A stretch of DNA of 64,000 nucleotides from Bactericera cockerelli (taxonomy: Eukaryota; Arthropoda; Insecta; Hemiptera; Triozidae), in the NCBI GenBank assembly GCA_024516035.1, contig CM044966.1, forward strand, positions 19,662,576 through 19,726,575, in the 5' to 3' direction. The notes beneath the pieces were generated by a model. The model was given only the letters and a program-made list of their open reading frames with translations. It searched no databases and was not told the DNA's origin. Below are positions 1 to 11,025 of this stretch, one piece after another; position 1 is the stretch's first letter; each line of letters begins with the position of its first letter. Made by a program: the position numbers and the translations under genes.

Positions 1-176
1 CAGGTATATGTCTCACTAGAGGACTCTAAACAGAAAATGTACTAGCTGTAGCCAAGCTATTTATTTTAGAAAATGAAGTTTTGCCCCAACACCACTCTCA
101 CATCACTTTAGGGTACATTACCTTCACATCAATGCCATTCCAGAAACAAAAAAAAAAAACTTGGTTAGAATTTTAC

Positions 177-251
177 GCTCCAGCTGGGATTCAAACCCGC
201 AACTTCTGGGTCAGGGACTAATGCTCTTAACCAATGAGTCAGGGAGGTTGG
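177..251 (-). repeat. tRNA-derived SINE-like head (old)
   Basis: Read on the minus strand, the stretch has a box-A-like TGACTCATTGGTTAAGAG and a box-B-like GCGGGTTTGAATCCC at tRNA spacing. It does not fold as a clean tRNA, and A-rich sequence follows in the minus-strand direction, so it is a SINE head and not a tRNA gene. Equivalent copies: 15099-15172, 29884-29957, 40223-40297, 51099-51172. Confidence 0.5.
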
Positions 252-527
252 CTAGCCAAGCTCCATGACTCATTGGATACAAAAACAATGGCGAGTTTTA
301 TAAATATATGAAAGCAGGGAACTGGTAGGCTCATCTCAACCCCATCATAACTGAATCAATTGCCTCCCTGCACCATGGTCCCATCATTTCTACAGAAAAA
401 GGCACAAAATATTTTGGATTTAAAAAATAAAAAAAATTGATATTTTGCTTAGTATTTGTGTTATTTTATCACAATTTAGGTAGTACTACAAAATTATAGG
501 ACTGGTCCATATCTTCTTCTTTTTTAA

Positions 528-665
528 TTTGGGTTTATTGTTGCTTTCAACTGCTAGGTCATTTCACAACCCTCCATCAGCAAGAAACCCATAAACCTTC
601 TACACAGGTTAACCTCACCAAGCCTGGCTTGTGTAGGAATGTCAGCATGACAAAGTCTTCAAGTC
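528..665 (-). repeat. SINE 3'-domain remnant
   Basis: The reverse complement matches the 3' half of the 5S-derived SINE at 31897-32175: the blocks GGCTtGGTGAGG, GGTTTaTGgGTTTC and CAGTTGAAAGC occur in the same order. The head is absent. Duplicated equivalents are at about 15440-15600, 31025-31170, 40570-40680 (shortened) and 51440-51600. Confidence 0.55.
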
Positions 666-775
666 TTTAATAATTTGGATGATAATATTTTATTGTAGTT
701 CTATCATATTCTGAATTTTGATCATAAGCACAGTGAAAGAGACAAATTAAATCATCTGAAGACTCCTACACCATC

Positions 776-860
776 ATGATAACAACTGAAGGTAGCGCAA
801 CACCTGGAGTATGGAGCACCACCCTTATTGAAGTGAATACAGTTCTTGGTTTCTTCGAAG
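776..860 (+). CDS. PR-ZnF copy 1, exon 1
   Basis: Starts at an ATG (MITTEGSATPGVWST...) and ends at a GAAG|GTATGG splice donor after 28 codons plus one base (phase 1). The GVWS...LGFFE stretch fits the first strands of a PR/SET domain (compare GVW/GVF...FGPF-G in PRDM proteins). The same exon with the same 85-bp length and donor is present in copies 2, 4 and 5. Unspliced, the frame would stop after 44 codons at 908-910. Confidence 0.6.
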
Positions 861-956
861 GTATGGATGTAGAACCTGAGGTAGATGAGTTTTTTTACAA
901 ATATGCATAATATATTTTACTGTCTGGCCTGTTTTCAAGATATTATAAATTTAGAT

Positions 957-1863
957 TTAGTGTATTTTCTGTACCTAATCTCCCCCAATCTCGCATCAGC
1001 TGATCACAGATTAAGGATTTCTCCTCACGGCTTGTTCTTATTTCTCCTCCAATCTTAACCCGACGTTTTTGTCAGATCGAGATCAACGCCATTTTGAAAT
1101 CAATTTGACTTTGAGGTTGACCTTCAGCAGATCTTTATTATTTGTTTATGTTTTCATAAATTTACATTGAATAAACTTTTTTGATTTTCTATCGATGACT
1201 AGGCTACTTTAAACCAGTTTAGGTATTAGGTTCTAGTTTGAATTTTGAGCCAGATTTAAGGTTAGGAATTGTACAGGTATCAAAGTTCATTGTTGATAAT
1301 GAAAGTACCTTTTATTAACATCCTCAATTTACATATTTCGCTGAAAATGAATGCATAATGTACAGAATGCTAGCTCGAGTTTCCCTTTTGCATTACCTTT
1401 ATAAATCTCAAGTGTACATTTGTTCTACATCTGGAAAGCAAGACGCTGTGTAGTATAAGGACAATCACGTCTGAGAAATTCTCATGAAAACAATCAAGGC
1501 AGTTTTCAATTTACAAAAGAGCACTGGTTCAAGCTGCATTGATCGTTAACTCTGCTGTTTGTTGAATGCACCAAATTTTCTGAACAGTCTATGGAATAGT
1601 AACTTGATTTACATCAAAATTGAGAAAAAGTAGGTAATGAAACTCTCGCAGAAATCTAAATAGTCATAATAAGGTATTCAGATAGTTCAAATTTCCAATT
1701 CAATGAAATATTCTTATCAATCCTTATCAGTAATCTTATTTACATTTCACTGTGAGAAGCTAGCCCTTAATTTAAGTTTCTCTGATTATCGCTAGAGCGC
1801 GTCGAGGCGTTCTGATCTCTACAGATCAAGATTGGGGGAGATTATGTACAGAAAATACACTTA
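957..1863. mobile_element. PIF/Harbinger-like non-autonomous DNA element
   Basis: A 901-bp insertion (960-1860) in intron 1 of copy 1 only. Its ends are inverted repeats of about 33 bp beginning GTGTATTTTCTGTAC with one mismatch (C/A) before TAATCTCCCCCAATCT. TTA flanks both ends (957-959 and 1861-1863), the target duplication typical of PIF/Harbinger. Copies 2, 4 and 5 run straight through this point. No transposase frame is present. Confidence 0.65.
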
Positions 1864-2360
1864 TTGAATAACAATGGCTGGTGCTATCATTAAATGACAA
1901 ACTTCACGTTGGCTCAATTGCAGATTCACTCCATACAAGAACAATAGAATTTGTCAAATCCTTTATAAACTAGGGTTTCCAATCCAATATTTATATAAAA
2001 AACCCAGGTTCCATAAAATTGACAGAACTGGCTATAAGGTTTTTTGAATTTATTTACACAAATTATGGTAAAAGACTAGTATTGATGAAAATCTTCATAG
2101 TAATATTTCTGACTAGACTGATTTTTTCCCTCAAGAAAATTGTAAACAAAGGTAAACTCTCCCTCTCAGTTTATAAAATGTTGATTTTTTTGAAGTTTGA
2201 TGTTGGGAATTACAAAATCAGAGCAAAGAATTTCTTTAACTAAAATGAACTCAATTTTCCAATTTCTAGTATTAGAAATTAAAAGAAGTAAAATTGTTAT
2301 GAAGAAATTCTTGAATAAATCAATGCAAACTGACTACCTTGTTTTGATACTATTTTACAG

Positions 2361-2547
2361 ATACCCGTAATGTTTACTTCAATCAAAATACTGTGTATAC
2401 ATCAAAAATCAAAACCGAAAAATCAGAATCCAAACCAGATATTGCTAATCAGATAACATTGAATTGGATGCAACATTTAAACTTTGCCAAGGACCAAGGA
2501 GGAGAAAACTTGTTGGCTTTCTATTACAGTGGATGTCTGTTTTTTAT
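2361..2547 (+). CDS. PR-ZnF copy 1, exon 2 (PR domain)
   Basis: Acceptor TATTTTACAG|AT and donor TTTTAT|GTAAGT bound a 187-bp exon that enters in phase 1 and leaves in phase 2, fitting exon 1 and exon 3 exactly. It encodes TRNVYFNQ...IKTEKSES...LNWMQHLNFAK...ENLLAFYYSGCLFF. NWM, A(K/R), ENL-AF and the aromatic strand after it match the core of PRDM PR domains. The IKTE near the start is also a SUMO-type consensus. Confidence 0.65.
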
Positions 2548-2632
2548 GTAAGTATTGGTAGTAACTAAATCTGTAAAATTTTGCACTATTAAATAAATAA
2601 ATAAGGGATATTATTATTATTATTATTAGGTG

Positions 2633-3800
2633 TTATAATGAGGGTTTTCGGTGTGAGATTGTCTCTAACTTAAATTGGAGTTGTTCTCTGTTAAAATTCT
2701 CTGTAATTTGTTTTGCTACGTTTTCTGTCCCACCCGTTTCTGTTCGGATCAAGTTGATGAAGATATCATTACTTACTGTTTTCCCTGTACTTTTAATATC
2801 ATCTCCTAGTGAGGCCAGGTCAAGGTTTTCCTTGACTTTCCCTGCCATATTGGCGTGCAACAGAATTTTAGATGTGGATATTCTCACTGTCTGATAATCT
2901 CTTACCTTAACACTCTTCTTATCTTTGTCTGTGAGAGGCCATGCAGGGTGATTTAACATTATTAACCATAAAAATTTAATTTTGCCATTCTCCTGCTTTG
3001 CGTGATGTCTCTAGGGTTAGTTGTCGACATGTGGGTATTCATTATATTTTTTTCTCATCAATTTTTTCAACAAGTTTTTTAATGTCCTTCTTTGCCTCCT
3101 GTGACCAAAAAGCCATATCTTGTTTAAAGTTCCTTTTCATCTTTCTTGATTTCACTTTGATGTGTTACTCTAAGACTGTACAGTCTAGAAATAGATTTAC
3201 AATGTCCCCAAGGCTTTCTCTGACAGTGAGGTCAGACACCGGGTTTATTCTTCCTCTGATGAGAAAATAAGTGTTGAGTTCCCCTTCTTACCTTATGAAA
3301 GGGAGTGACTCCTGTCCACTTTGACTCTTTTGAATGCAGATTCGGGCATTTCTTGGCATCTAACAGTTTGTTCAAGTAACTCCCATCGGTTGCACATTCA
3401 TGGATCATATCTCTTACCTTTCTTGTCTTTTCCTCTTTTGTGTCCTTTGTATCGCTCACCATTTGCTGGTCACTTCTTCGTATTCCCTGCTTTACTTTTT
3501 CCACTTCCCGAAGTGCCTCCTCAGGTTTCATGATGAACTCCTTCAACAGGGATCTGCTTCCAGGGTTCCAGTTTAGCCAGAGCCCCATCTGATCAATCTC
3601 CTTACACATCGCCTCAACATTCCTTGTGTACACCTCCACGGGATCCTCCGCGATCTCCTCAACAGTACCTGGTGTACCGCCGAACTGCTCATCACTTTGC
3701 TCCCCTGTGCCAGTGGTATTGTTAGGATTCCTCATCGGACTTCTAGCACAATGTTTACACTTCACAAAGCTGGTTACTCAGGAATTTGCTGACGCACGGT
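2633..3800 (-). pseudogene. antisense open frames of unknown nature (copy 1 intron 2)
   Basis: Two minus-strand open stretches: 3765-3232 (177 aa, starts MKCKHCARSPM, rich in K, E and D) and 2959-2633 (108 aa, LNHPAWPL...NMAGKVKENLDLASLG). Both recur in intron 2 of all five paralogues, with damage in some copies, so they were carried along by the duplication. Copy 3 has the longest version of the first frame. I recognise no family. No poly-A tail, TIR or clear splice signal was found, so retrocopy, TE gene and nested gene all remain possible. Confidence 0.4.
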
Positions 3801-4044
3801 CCTGAGTCCAGAACACTTTCCTAAGTTAGAAAATAATATGATTGTTTATTTTTAATTTTACGAGAAAAATAACGACATTGACACACTTGCTTACGCTTTC
3901 CCATCTCAAACCAAACTCTGTCTGCCATGTATGTGTGTCCCAAATCTGCTGAATTAACTTGTATATCAGTCCTTGTCTTTTTTCATATTTACACTGGACA
4001 ATCCTGTATAAAATCATGTTTGTCATCATTTTTCTTGTTCCCAG

Positions 4045-7000
4045 AGTGACTAAAACCATTCCTCCCAAGACAGAACTTCTTGTAAGGAACTATAATCATG
4101 CTATCTGCCGCAAAAGAGAATGCTCAACACTCAATCATGATGAGAATAAACATCTTGATAACACCTGGTTCATTTGTATGCTATGCAGAATTCTGTTTCC
4201 TTCACTAAACAATGTAATGAAACACACCAGATTTTGCAACAAAACTGGATGTATAATTGCCAAAATAGATTACAATAAAGAAATAAACACTACTGAACAA
4301 TACAACCTTTGCACAGTGTCACCTTGTGCATGCAATGGAAAAGCAGTGTTGGAGGATATCAATTGTGAGCCACAGGACATTGGACATATGGAATCTACAG
4401 ATGGACCTCCTTCAAACACACTTCATGAAACTGAATTCCATATAGATAATATTAAATGTGAGCCACAAGATAGTGTACATATAGAATCTACAGATGCACC
4501 TCCGTCAAACACACTTCATGAAACTGAATGCCATACAAATAATATTAAATGTGAGCCACAAGGCAGTGTATATTTAGAATCTAGAGACGCACCTCCTTCA
4601 AACACACTTCATGAAATTGAATTATTTACAGATAATATTAAATGTGAGTCCAGGATAGTGAACATATGGAATCTACAGATGCACCTCCTTCAAACACAAT
4701 TCATGAAACTGAATTCCACATAAACAGTATTAAATTTGAGACACAAGGCATTGTATATATTAAACAAATTGCAGTTCCATCAAACACCCATCCTGATACT
4801 GAACTCCTTATAGATAATATTGAATGTGAGCCACAAGATAGTGTACATATAGAATCTACAGATGCACCTCCGTCAAACACACTTCATGAAACTGAATGCC
4901 ATACAAATAATATTAAATGTGAGCCACAAGGCAGTGTATATGTAGAATCTACAGATGCACCTCCTTCAAACACACTTCATGAAACTGAATTATATACAGA
5001 TAATATTAAATGTGAGCCACAGGATAGTGAACATATAGAATCTACAGATGCACCTCCTTCAAACACAATTCATGAAACTGAATTCCACGTAAACAGTATT
5101 AAATTTGAGACACAAGGCATTGTATATATTAAAGATAATATCCTTATAGATAATATTGAATGTGAGCCACAGGACAGTGAATATATAAAATCTACAGACC
5201 AAAACTCGTATATTTTGCTAGATAATCTCAACAAACATTTAGATAAACACAGAGAAGAAAAACTTTATGAATGTGATAAATGTAAAAAGACATTTTCATT
5301 TCTATTCCATCTTAAAAATCATATTGCTACACATACTAGTTTAAAGCCTTTCAGTTGCGACATATGTGGAAAGTCTCATGTTCAATCAAGCCATTTAAAA
5401 TCTCATATGAGGATTCACTCTGGTGAGAAGCCTTTCAGTTGTGAGATTTGTACAAAATCTTTCACTGAATCTAGTACTTTAAAAAAACACTTGAGGATTC
5501 ACACTGGTGAGAAGCCATTCAGTTGTGAGAAATGTAGAAAATCTTTCACTGTATCTAGTACTTTAAAAACACACTTGAGGATTCACACTGGTGAGAAGCC
5601 TTTCAGTTGTGAGATATGTAGAAAATCTTTCACTGAATCTTGGAATTTAAAAAAACACTTGAGGATTCACACTGGTGAGAAGCCTTTCAGTTGTGAGGTA
5701 TGTAGAAAATCTTTCACTCGATCAAGCCATTTAAAATCTCATATGAGGATTCACTCTGGTGAGAAGCCTTTCAGTTGTGAGATTTGTAGAAAATCTTTCA
5801 CTGAATCAAGTTCTTTAAAAAAACACAAGAGGATTCACACTGGTGAGAAGCCATTCAGTTGTGAGAAATGTAGAAAATCTTTCACTGTATCTAGTGCTTT
5901 AAAAAATCACTTGAGGATTCACACTGGTGAGAAGCCTTTCAGTTGTGAGATATGTAGAAAATCTTTCACTGAATCTTGGAATTTAAAAAAACACTTGAGG
6001 ATTCACACTGGTGAGAAGCCTTTCAGTTGTGAGATATGTAGAAAATCTTTCACTCGATCAAGCCATTTAAAATCTCATATGTGGATTCACTCTGGTGAGA
6101 AGCCTTTCAGTTGTGAGATTTGTAGAAAATCTTTCACTGAATCAAGTTCTTTAAAAATTCACAAGAGGATTCACACTGGTGAGAAGCCATTCAGTTGTGA
6201 GAAATGTAGAAAATCTTTCACTGTATCTAGTGCTTTAAAAAATCACTTGAGGATTCACACTGGTGAGAAGCCTTTCAGTTGTGAGATATGTAGAAAATCT
6301 TTCACTGAATCTTGGAATTTAAAAAAACACTTGAGGATTCACACTGGTGAGAAGCCTTTCAGTTGTGAGATATGTAGAAAATCTTTCACTCGATCAAGCC
6401 ATTTAAAATCTCATATGTGGATTCACTCTGGTGAGAAGCCTTTCAGTTGTGAGATTTGTAGAAAATCTTTCACTGAATCAAGTTCTTTAAAAATTCACAA
6501 GAGGATTCACACTGGTGAGAAGCCTTTCATTTGTGAGGTCTGTAGAAAATCTTTTACTCAATCTCGTGATTTAAAATATCACATGAGGCTTCACACTGGT
6601 GAGAATCCTTTCACTTGTGAAATATGTAGAAAATCTTTCATTGTTTTCTAGTCGTTTAGAAATTCACATGAGGATTCACAGTGGTGAGAAGCCTTTCAGT
6701 TGTGAGATCTGTAGAAAATCTTTCACTCAATCTTGTAATTTAAAAAGTCACATGAAGATTCACACTGGTGAGAAGCCTTTCAGTTGTAAGGTATGTAGAA
6801 AATCTTTCAATAAATCTTGTGATTTAAAAAGTCACATGAAGATTCACACTGGTGAGAAGCCATTCAGTTGTGAGATATGTAGAAAATCTTTTACTCGATC
6901 CAATGATTTAAAAATTCACAAGAGGATTCACACTGGTGAGAAGCCTTTCAGTTGTGAGGTATGTAGAAAATCTTTCACTGAATCTTCTAATTTAAAAAAG

Positions 7001-7360
7001 CACATGAGGATTCACACTGGTGAGAAGCCTTTCAGTTGTGAGGTATGTAGAAAATCTTTCACTCGATCCAGTGATTTAAAAAGTCACATGATGGTTCACA
7101 CTTGTGAGAATCCTTTCAGTTGTGAGGTATGTAGAAAATCTTTCACTCGATCCAGTGATTTAAAAAGACACATGAGGGTTCACACTGGTTTAAAGCCTTT
7201 CAGTTGTGAGGTATGTAGAAAATCTTTCACTCGATCCAGTGATTTAAAAAGTCACATGATGCTTCACACTGGAGGTAATCTTTTCAGTTGTGAGATACGT
7301 GAGAAGTCTTTTGCTAAGAAATTTCAAATCAGAGAACACTTGAGAGCACATGCTAGATGA
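4045..7360 (+). pseudogene. PR-ZnF copy 1, exon 3: PR end, IKCEP repeats, about 25 C2H2 fingers, two frameshifts
   Basis: Acceptor TTCTTGTTCCCAG|A opens the exon in phase 2. In order it encodes the end of the PR domain (TIPPKTELLVRNY), a C2HC finger (CMLC...H...C), about ten 31-residue repeats (IKCEPQDS...[10 protein letters not shown]) and about 25 C2H2 fingers with TGEKPF/SGEKPF linkers, ending in the family-specific last finger (FAKKFQIREHLRAHAR). A one-base loss near 4650 and an extra T near 6643 (GTTTTC against GTTTC in copy 2) each shift the frame, so this copy looks broken unless these are assembly errors. The last finger also has Arg for its second Cys (CEIR). Fingers 1 and 2 (YECDKC..., SCDICGKSH...) are kept here but fused away in the other copies. 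Probable role: DNA-binding nuclear regulator. Confidence 0.75.
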
Positions 7361-7408
7361 AAGATTTTCAGATTATTAGTAAGGTCTCTGTTCAGTTTCA
7401 TTTAAAAC

Positions 7409-7414
7409 AATAAA
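7409..7414 (+). promoter_or_regulatory. polyadenylation signal, copy 1
   Basis: AATAAA about 50 bp after the stop codon, conserved in all five copies. Confidence 0.6.
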
Positions 7415-8520
7415 ACTGGCCTCCAAGGACAAACTCTAAACAAATTGAGAAGATAAAAAAATGTAGGTCAAACAGATAAACAAGAACAACCACCAAACAT
7501 TACTAATATACAGGATTCGAAAAAAAAGAATATTCTAGAAAATGTAAATATTGAAAATGCTGAAATGCATGTACTATTAAATCGAGGGAAACATTTTTAC
7601 AGAGTGTTGTTTTCCTATCACTGCTAGGGATGGCCTCAGGGGGATTAACTTTAGAATTTTAAATAGAAAGACACTGTCTATGTGATATTTCGGAAAATAA
7701 GCTGACAGTAGAAGTATTTTAAGACAAATTTGAGTTTTCTACAACCAAATAGGGTCACAGATATTGTACATTACATCTCAGATAATTCAGCAATATTTTT
7801 ATAAGAAATTAATTTAATTTTTGTAAAAATTCCGTCTATATTTTTATACCATTAGTTTTACCAGGGGAAATTTCAAGGAGTCAACATTTTTAGAAAAAGT
7901 GAAAAGGCTATCCGTTTTCGAGTATAAATTGTTCTATTATTTATCCTAATTTAAGGTATCTTGAAAACATTGCCGGAGACAAGTACTGCACTCGCTTTTT
8001 AGCCTCTTTCTAAATAAATTGAAGTAATATTAGCCCTGTTCTTACAATGGGCTGAACAATAAGACTCATAGCATTTATTCAGCACAAATTTTACTAGAAA
8101 ACCAATAGTTTTTAACATAAAAAGAATTTAACACCTCCCCTGGTAAAGCTAATGGTAAAAAAGGGGCAAATAAGTTATTTTAAATGGCAAAACATTTTTT
8201 TAACAAATTTAACTAAAAAAGTTATTAATATCTTTAAAAAAAATGTCTCGAACCTCTGATATTCAATGTACCATTAGACGCTTCGCAATGAATTGTGATA
8301 TTAAATTTGTGTATCAATTTCGCCCTGAGTTTGTTAACATTTACTTAAAATTATATTAGTTTTTTTAATTAAAAAAAAAATTGTTTTTCACTGCCTTTAA
8401 TTTCGTAGGCATGAAACAGGAGCAATTGTTGACGCTTGTGGTCTGTGTTGTAGCTTGGCCATCCTGTAGTATGTTTCACCTGTGATGGGAGAGAAGTGGC
8501 ACAATATTTCCCATTTAGGT
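7415..8520. other. 3' flank module of copy 1, no gene
   Basis: AT-rich, no coding frame. The same module follows copies 2 (21185-22240), 3 (36795-37860) and 4 (46653-48010). It contains the MITE-like inverted repeat at 7849-8155. Confidence 0.6.
7849..8155. mobile_element. Tc1/mariner-type MITE (probable)
   Basis: A 307-bp stretch with inverted ends CCATTAGTTTTACCAGGGG / CCCCTGGTAAAGCTAATGG, flanked by TA on both sides. It has no frame of its own. Equivalents sit at the same place at 37111-37425 and 47090-47406, and with a damaged left end at about 21592-21889, so insertion predates the gene duplications. Confidence 0.45.
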
Positions 8521-8580
8521 CCCAACTTCCGCATGGCAAGCGAGTGCTTAACCTAACCATTGAGCTAATCGCGCGCTCTA
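8520..8580 (-). repeat. tRNA-Gly-like SINE fragment
   Basis: Minus strand reads GCGCGATTAGCTCAATGG (box A) then CTCGCTTGCCATGCGGAAG, like the anticodon arm of tRNA-Gly(GCC). Box B and the body present at 22245-22400 and 48010-48172 are deleted here, and a few bases are inserted inside the head. Confidence 0.5.
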
Positions 8581-9436
8581 TTTTATTGTATCTATCCTTG
8601 ATAAAGCTATAACCTATAACGCGTTAATCGAAAGTTTATAACCTATAACGCGTTAAAATGCGTTAATTATCAACAAAATTTATCTTTCTGCAACTTACGG
8701 TTATTGAGTTATTGGTCAACGTAGCTCACTGAAATTTGTTGCAATGAACTTCTCTCAACGGACGTTTAAAACAATATGCCTCAAGACACATCTCTGCTTT
8801 TAAGATTTTTAAGTAGGTCCGTGCTGAGCCTGACTGCGCCAGTGTAGGCATTTTTTTTTTTTTTTTTTTGCTTGAAATTAAATCTTCTAAAAAATTAAGA
8901 ATTTGGGTTTTTGTGATTTCCTATATTTACAGCTGTTCTTGTGATACGGGGGGGCGGGGTGGAACATTATGGACAGCCTGTATATGCGTAAATACCAAAC
9001 TCTGTGTTCATTTTCTAATGGTTGTATACCTAGAACCTAACACTTAAAGAGCTCTCACTAAGATTTTGTCGAAATTAATCACTCGTGGCAAAGATGTTCA
9101 TTGAGAAGGAAATTTTTGTACTGCAAAAGCTCTAGTTCAAAAAATAACTTATTTACCATTCATTCTAGATGGGGGTTGTGACATATCAAATCCAATGATT
9201 CTGAGGTGTTGATTACGAATTATTTTTAGCTATCTGTTACCGTTGAGTCACCATTGGCGGTTCATATGAGTGGAAGAGATTGCCACAGGCAATAACCCCG
9301 CCCTTTAGGTAGGACATTTCTCTCTTTTTTTCCTTCTTGTATATTTGTTTAATCTTTTTGTTTTTCTTTATATTTCATTGTGTTCTACTGTATATATTTT
9401 TTGTTCTACCTAATAAAGCTTAAAAAAAAAAAAAAC
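8581..9436. other. inter-gene duplicated block, no gene
   Basis: No coding frame. It recurs forward at about 48190-49010 and, for its right part, inverted at 27430-27990. It contains a duplicated ACGCGTTA string, a poly-T tract (8850-8869) and a G-rich run near 8950 followed by GGACAGCCTGTATA, which resembles a transposon end. Confidence 0.5.
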
Positions 9437-9541
9437 CACATCTCCGTGATGTCACGCGTTAGGCCGGGTCCACATCTCTGTGATGTGACGCGTTAGGCCG
9501 TGTCAACATCTCCATAATGTAACGCGTAAGGCCGGGTACAC
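9437..9541 (-). repeat. 34-bp minisatellite (about 3 units)
   Basis: The unit on the opposite strand reads CACATCACRGAGATGTGG, then AYCCGGCCTAACGCGT: a CACATC/GATGTG hairpin followed by an ACGCGT site. This small array runs in the reverse orientation. Confidence 0.8.
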
Positions 9542-9869
9542 ATATTAGTAATACATGTCTAGATGCGTTGTTAAGGATGGGATGTGAGCGTGGCACCAGA
9601 CGTAAAAACAAGCAGATCTATTATATAGTGATATTTATATATTTAAAAAAAAACTAATAAACCTTGAAGAACAAAGAACCTGTTACATATAATGTAAAAA
9701 TTAGGAAGTTGTGGAGCCGATGTGAGATCAGGTACTAACATCACGTGTGACACGACGATTTTCTTCTTCTTTTTTTGACAACATGAAAATTATAATTTAT
9801 TAAAAATAATTCCAATAATTTCCATCTTCAAAGCCAACTCCGTCTAAAAATCTCTTCCACCCAATCCAA
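9542..9869. repeat. conserved core A between minisatellite arrays
   Basis: A 328-bp AT-rich spacer with no frame. It recurs at 37945-38222 and 49015-49312, and inverted at 26995-27321, each time abutting a 34-bp array. It includes GTCACACGTGATG (imperfect palindrome) and a run of A/T. Confidence 0.65.
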
Positions 9870-10069
9870 ACGCGTCACATCACAGAGATGTGGATCCGGC
9901 CTAACGCGTCACATCACAGAGATGTGGATCCGGCCCAACGCGTCACATCACAGAGATGTGGATCCGGCCTAACGCGTCACATCACAGAGATGTGGATCCG
10001 GCCCAACGCGTCACATCACAGAGATTTAGATCCGGCCTAAGGCGTCACATCACAGATATGTGGATCCGG
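9870..10069 (+). repeat. 34-bp minisatellite (about 6 units)
   Basis: Units of ACGCGTCACATCACAGAG then ATGTGGATCCGGCCTA, in the orientation opposite to the arrays at 9437-9541 and 10265-10467. Confidence 0.85.
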
Positions 10070-10264
10070 TTTACCACAGCATGAGGTAAACAAAAAATTC
10101 AAATAAATTGAACCAATCAGAGGCCGAGATTTGTAGAAAGAGGAACAATCAGCCGTTCAATGTTGGACGCATGAATTTGTTCAATTCGAGATAGGCAAGG
10201 TTCTCTCTATGTTATATGATCTCAGTGATTCGCACCCAAAAAATGCCGGAGGTATTATATGTAT
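10070..10264. repeat. conserved core B between minisatellite arrays
   Basis: About 195 bp with CAGCATGAGGTAAAC, CCAATCAGAGGCC and GATCTCAGTGATTCGC. No frame. It recurs at 49700-49889, inverted at 26670-26860, and diverged at 28205-28345 and 38457-38670. Confidence 0.65.
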
Positions 10265-10467
10265 ACGCGTTAGGCCGGATCCAAATCTCCGTGATGTGAC
10301 GCGTTAGGCTGGGTCCACATCTCCGTGATGTGACGCGTTAGGCTGGGTCCACATCTCTGTGATGTGACGCGTTAGGCCGGATCCACATCTCCGTGATGTG
10401 ACGCGTTAGGCCGGATCCACATCTCCGTGATGTGACGCGTTAGGCCGGGTCCACATATCCGTGATGT
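10265..10467 (-). repeat. 34-bp minisatellite (about 6 units)
   Basis: Same unit as 9870-10069 but inverted, so core B is flanked by inverted arrays. Confidence 0.85.
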
Positions 10468-10889
10468 TTTTTCTTTTTATTAATGTTACTAACTTGCTTT
10501 GTATGTTTTGAAAGTAAAATAAAAAAAAATATGCATTCCATTTAAAATTCGGGAGAAACGGACATGTGCCCCTCTGAAAACGCCCTTAGGGGCGGTGGGC
10601 GCAGGTTCAAAATATTTTCTCATAAAACATCAGACTTCATACTGGGGACCAATTTTTTGTTTCAAGATCCTAACTCAAACTGTTCTCGAGAAAAAGATAG
10701 CCCCTTAAACAAAAAACAGTCTCGGAACCATCTCCGAGATCTAGGAACGAGATTGTATCGTCCTGTCTCGGATCCCAAAAAATGATATCGGAGACACCTA
10801 GGAGACCGTTCGGAGACTGCTACGGGACAGTCTACGTCCGCACCGTAGCGTCGATTGCTGGTGCTCGAGATTGCTCCAAGATCGGTCTC

Positions 10890-11025
10890 GGGAACTGTCT
10901 CCGAGATCATTCTCGGGGACCGTCTCCGAGCCTTCTCGGAACCATCTCCGAGAACATTCTCGGGGACTGTCTCCGAGCCTTCTCGGAACCGTCTCCGAGA
11001 ACATTCTCGGGGACTGTCTCTTCTA
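10890..11025. repeat. subterminal 47-bp tandem repeat of the TIR element
   Basis: CTCCGAGCCTTCTCGGAACC and the bases after it repeat at a 47-bp step (10924, 10971) with a degenerate unit before. TCTCCGAGA-type half-palindromes are plausible transposase binding sites (inference). Confidence 0.6.

Larger units (their letters stand above)
1..775. other. 5' flank module of PR-ZnF copy 1, no gene
   Basis: No coding exon seen. This stretch recurs almost unchanged upstream of all five gene copies (from 14935, 29711, 40047 and 50926), so it belongs to the duplicated unit. It holds a tRNA-like SINE remnant (177-251) and a SINE 3' domain (528-665), both antisense. A TATAAATATA string lies at 299-308, about 470 bp before the first ATG; it could be a core promoter, but nothing else supports that. 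Confidence 0.6.

Noticed and set aside
2019..2243. 74-codon frame in intron 1, also in copies 2 and 5
   Set aside because: Lies between a good donor and acceptor, starts at a weak codon, is AT-rich and lost in copies 3 and 4; repeated only because the unit is duplicated.
3959..4044. Start of exon 3 at the upstream MYISPCLF... ATG
   Set aside because: This part is the poly-pyrimidine and acceptor region of intron 2; the PR domain runs through the splice site instead.
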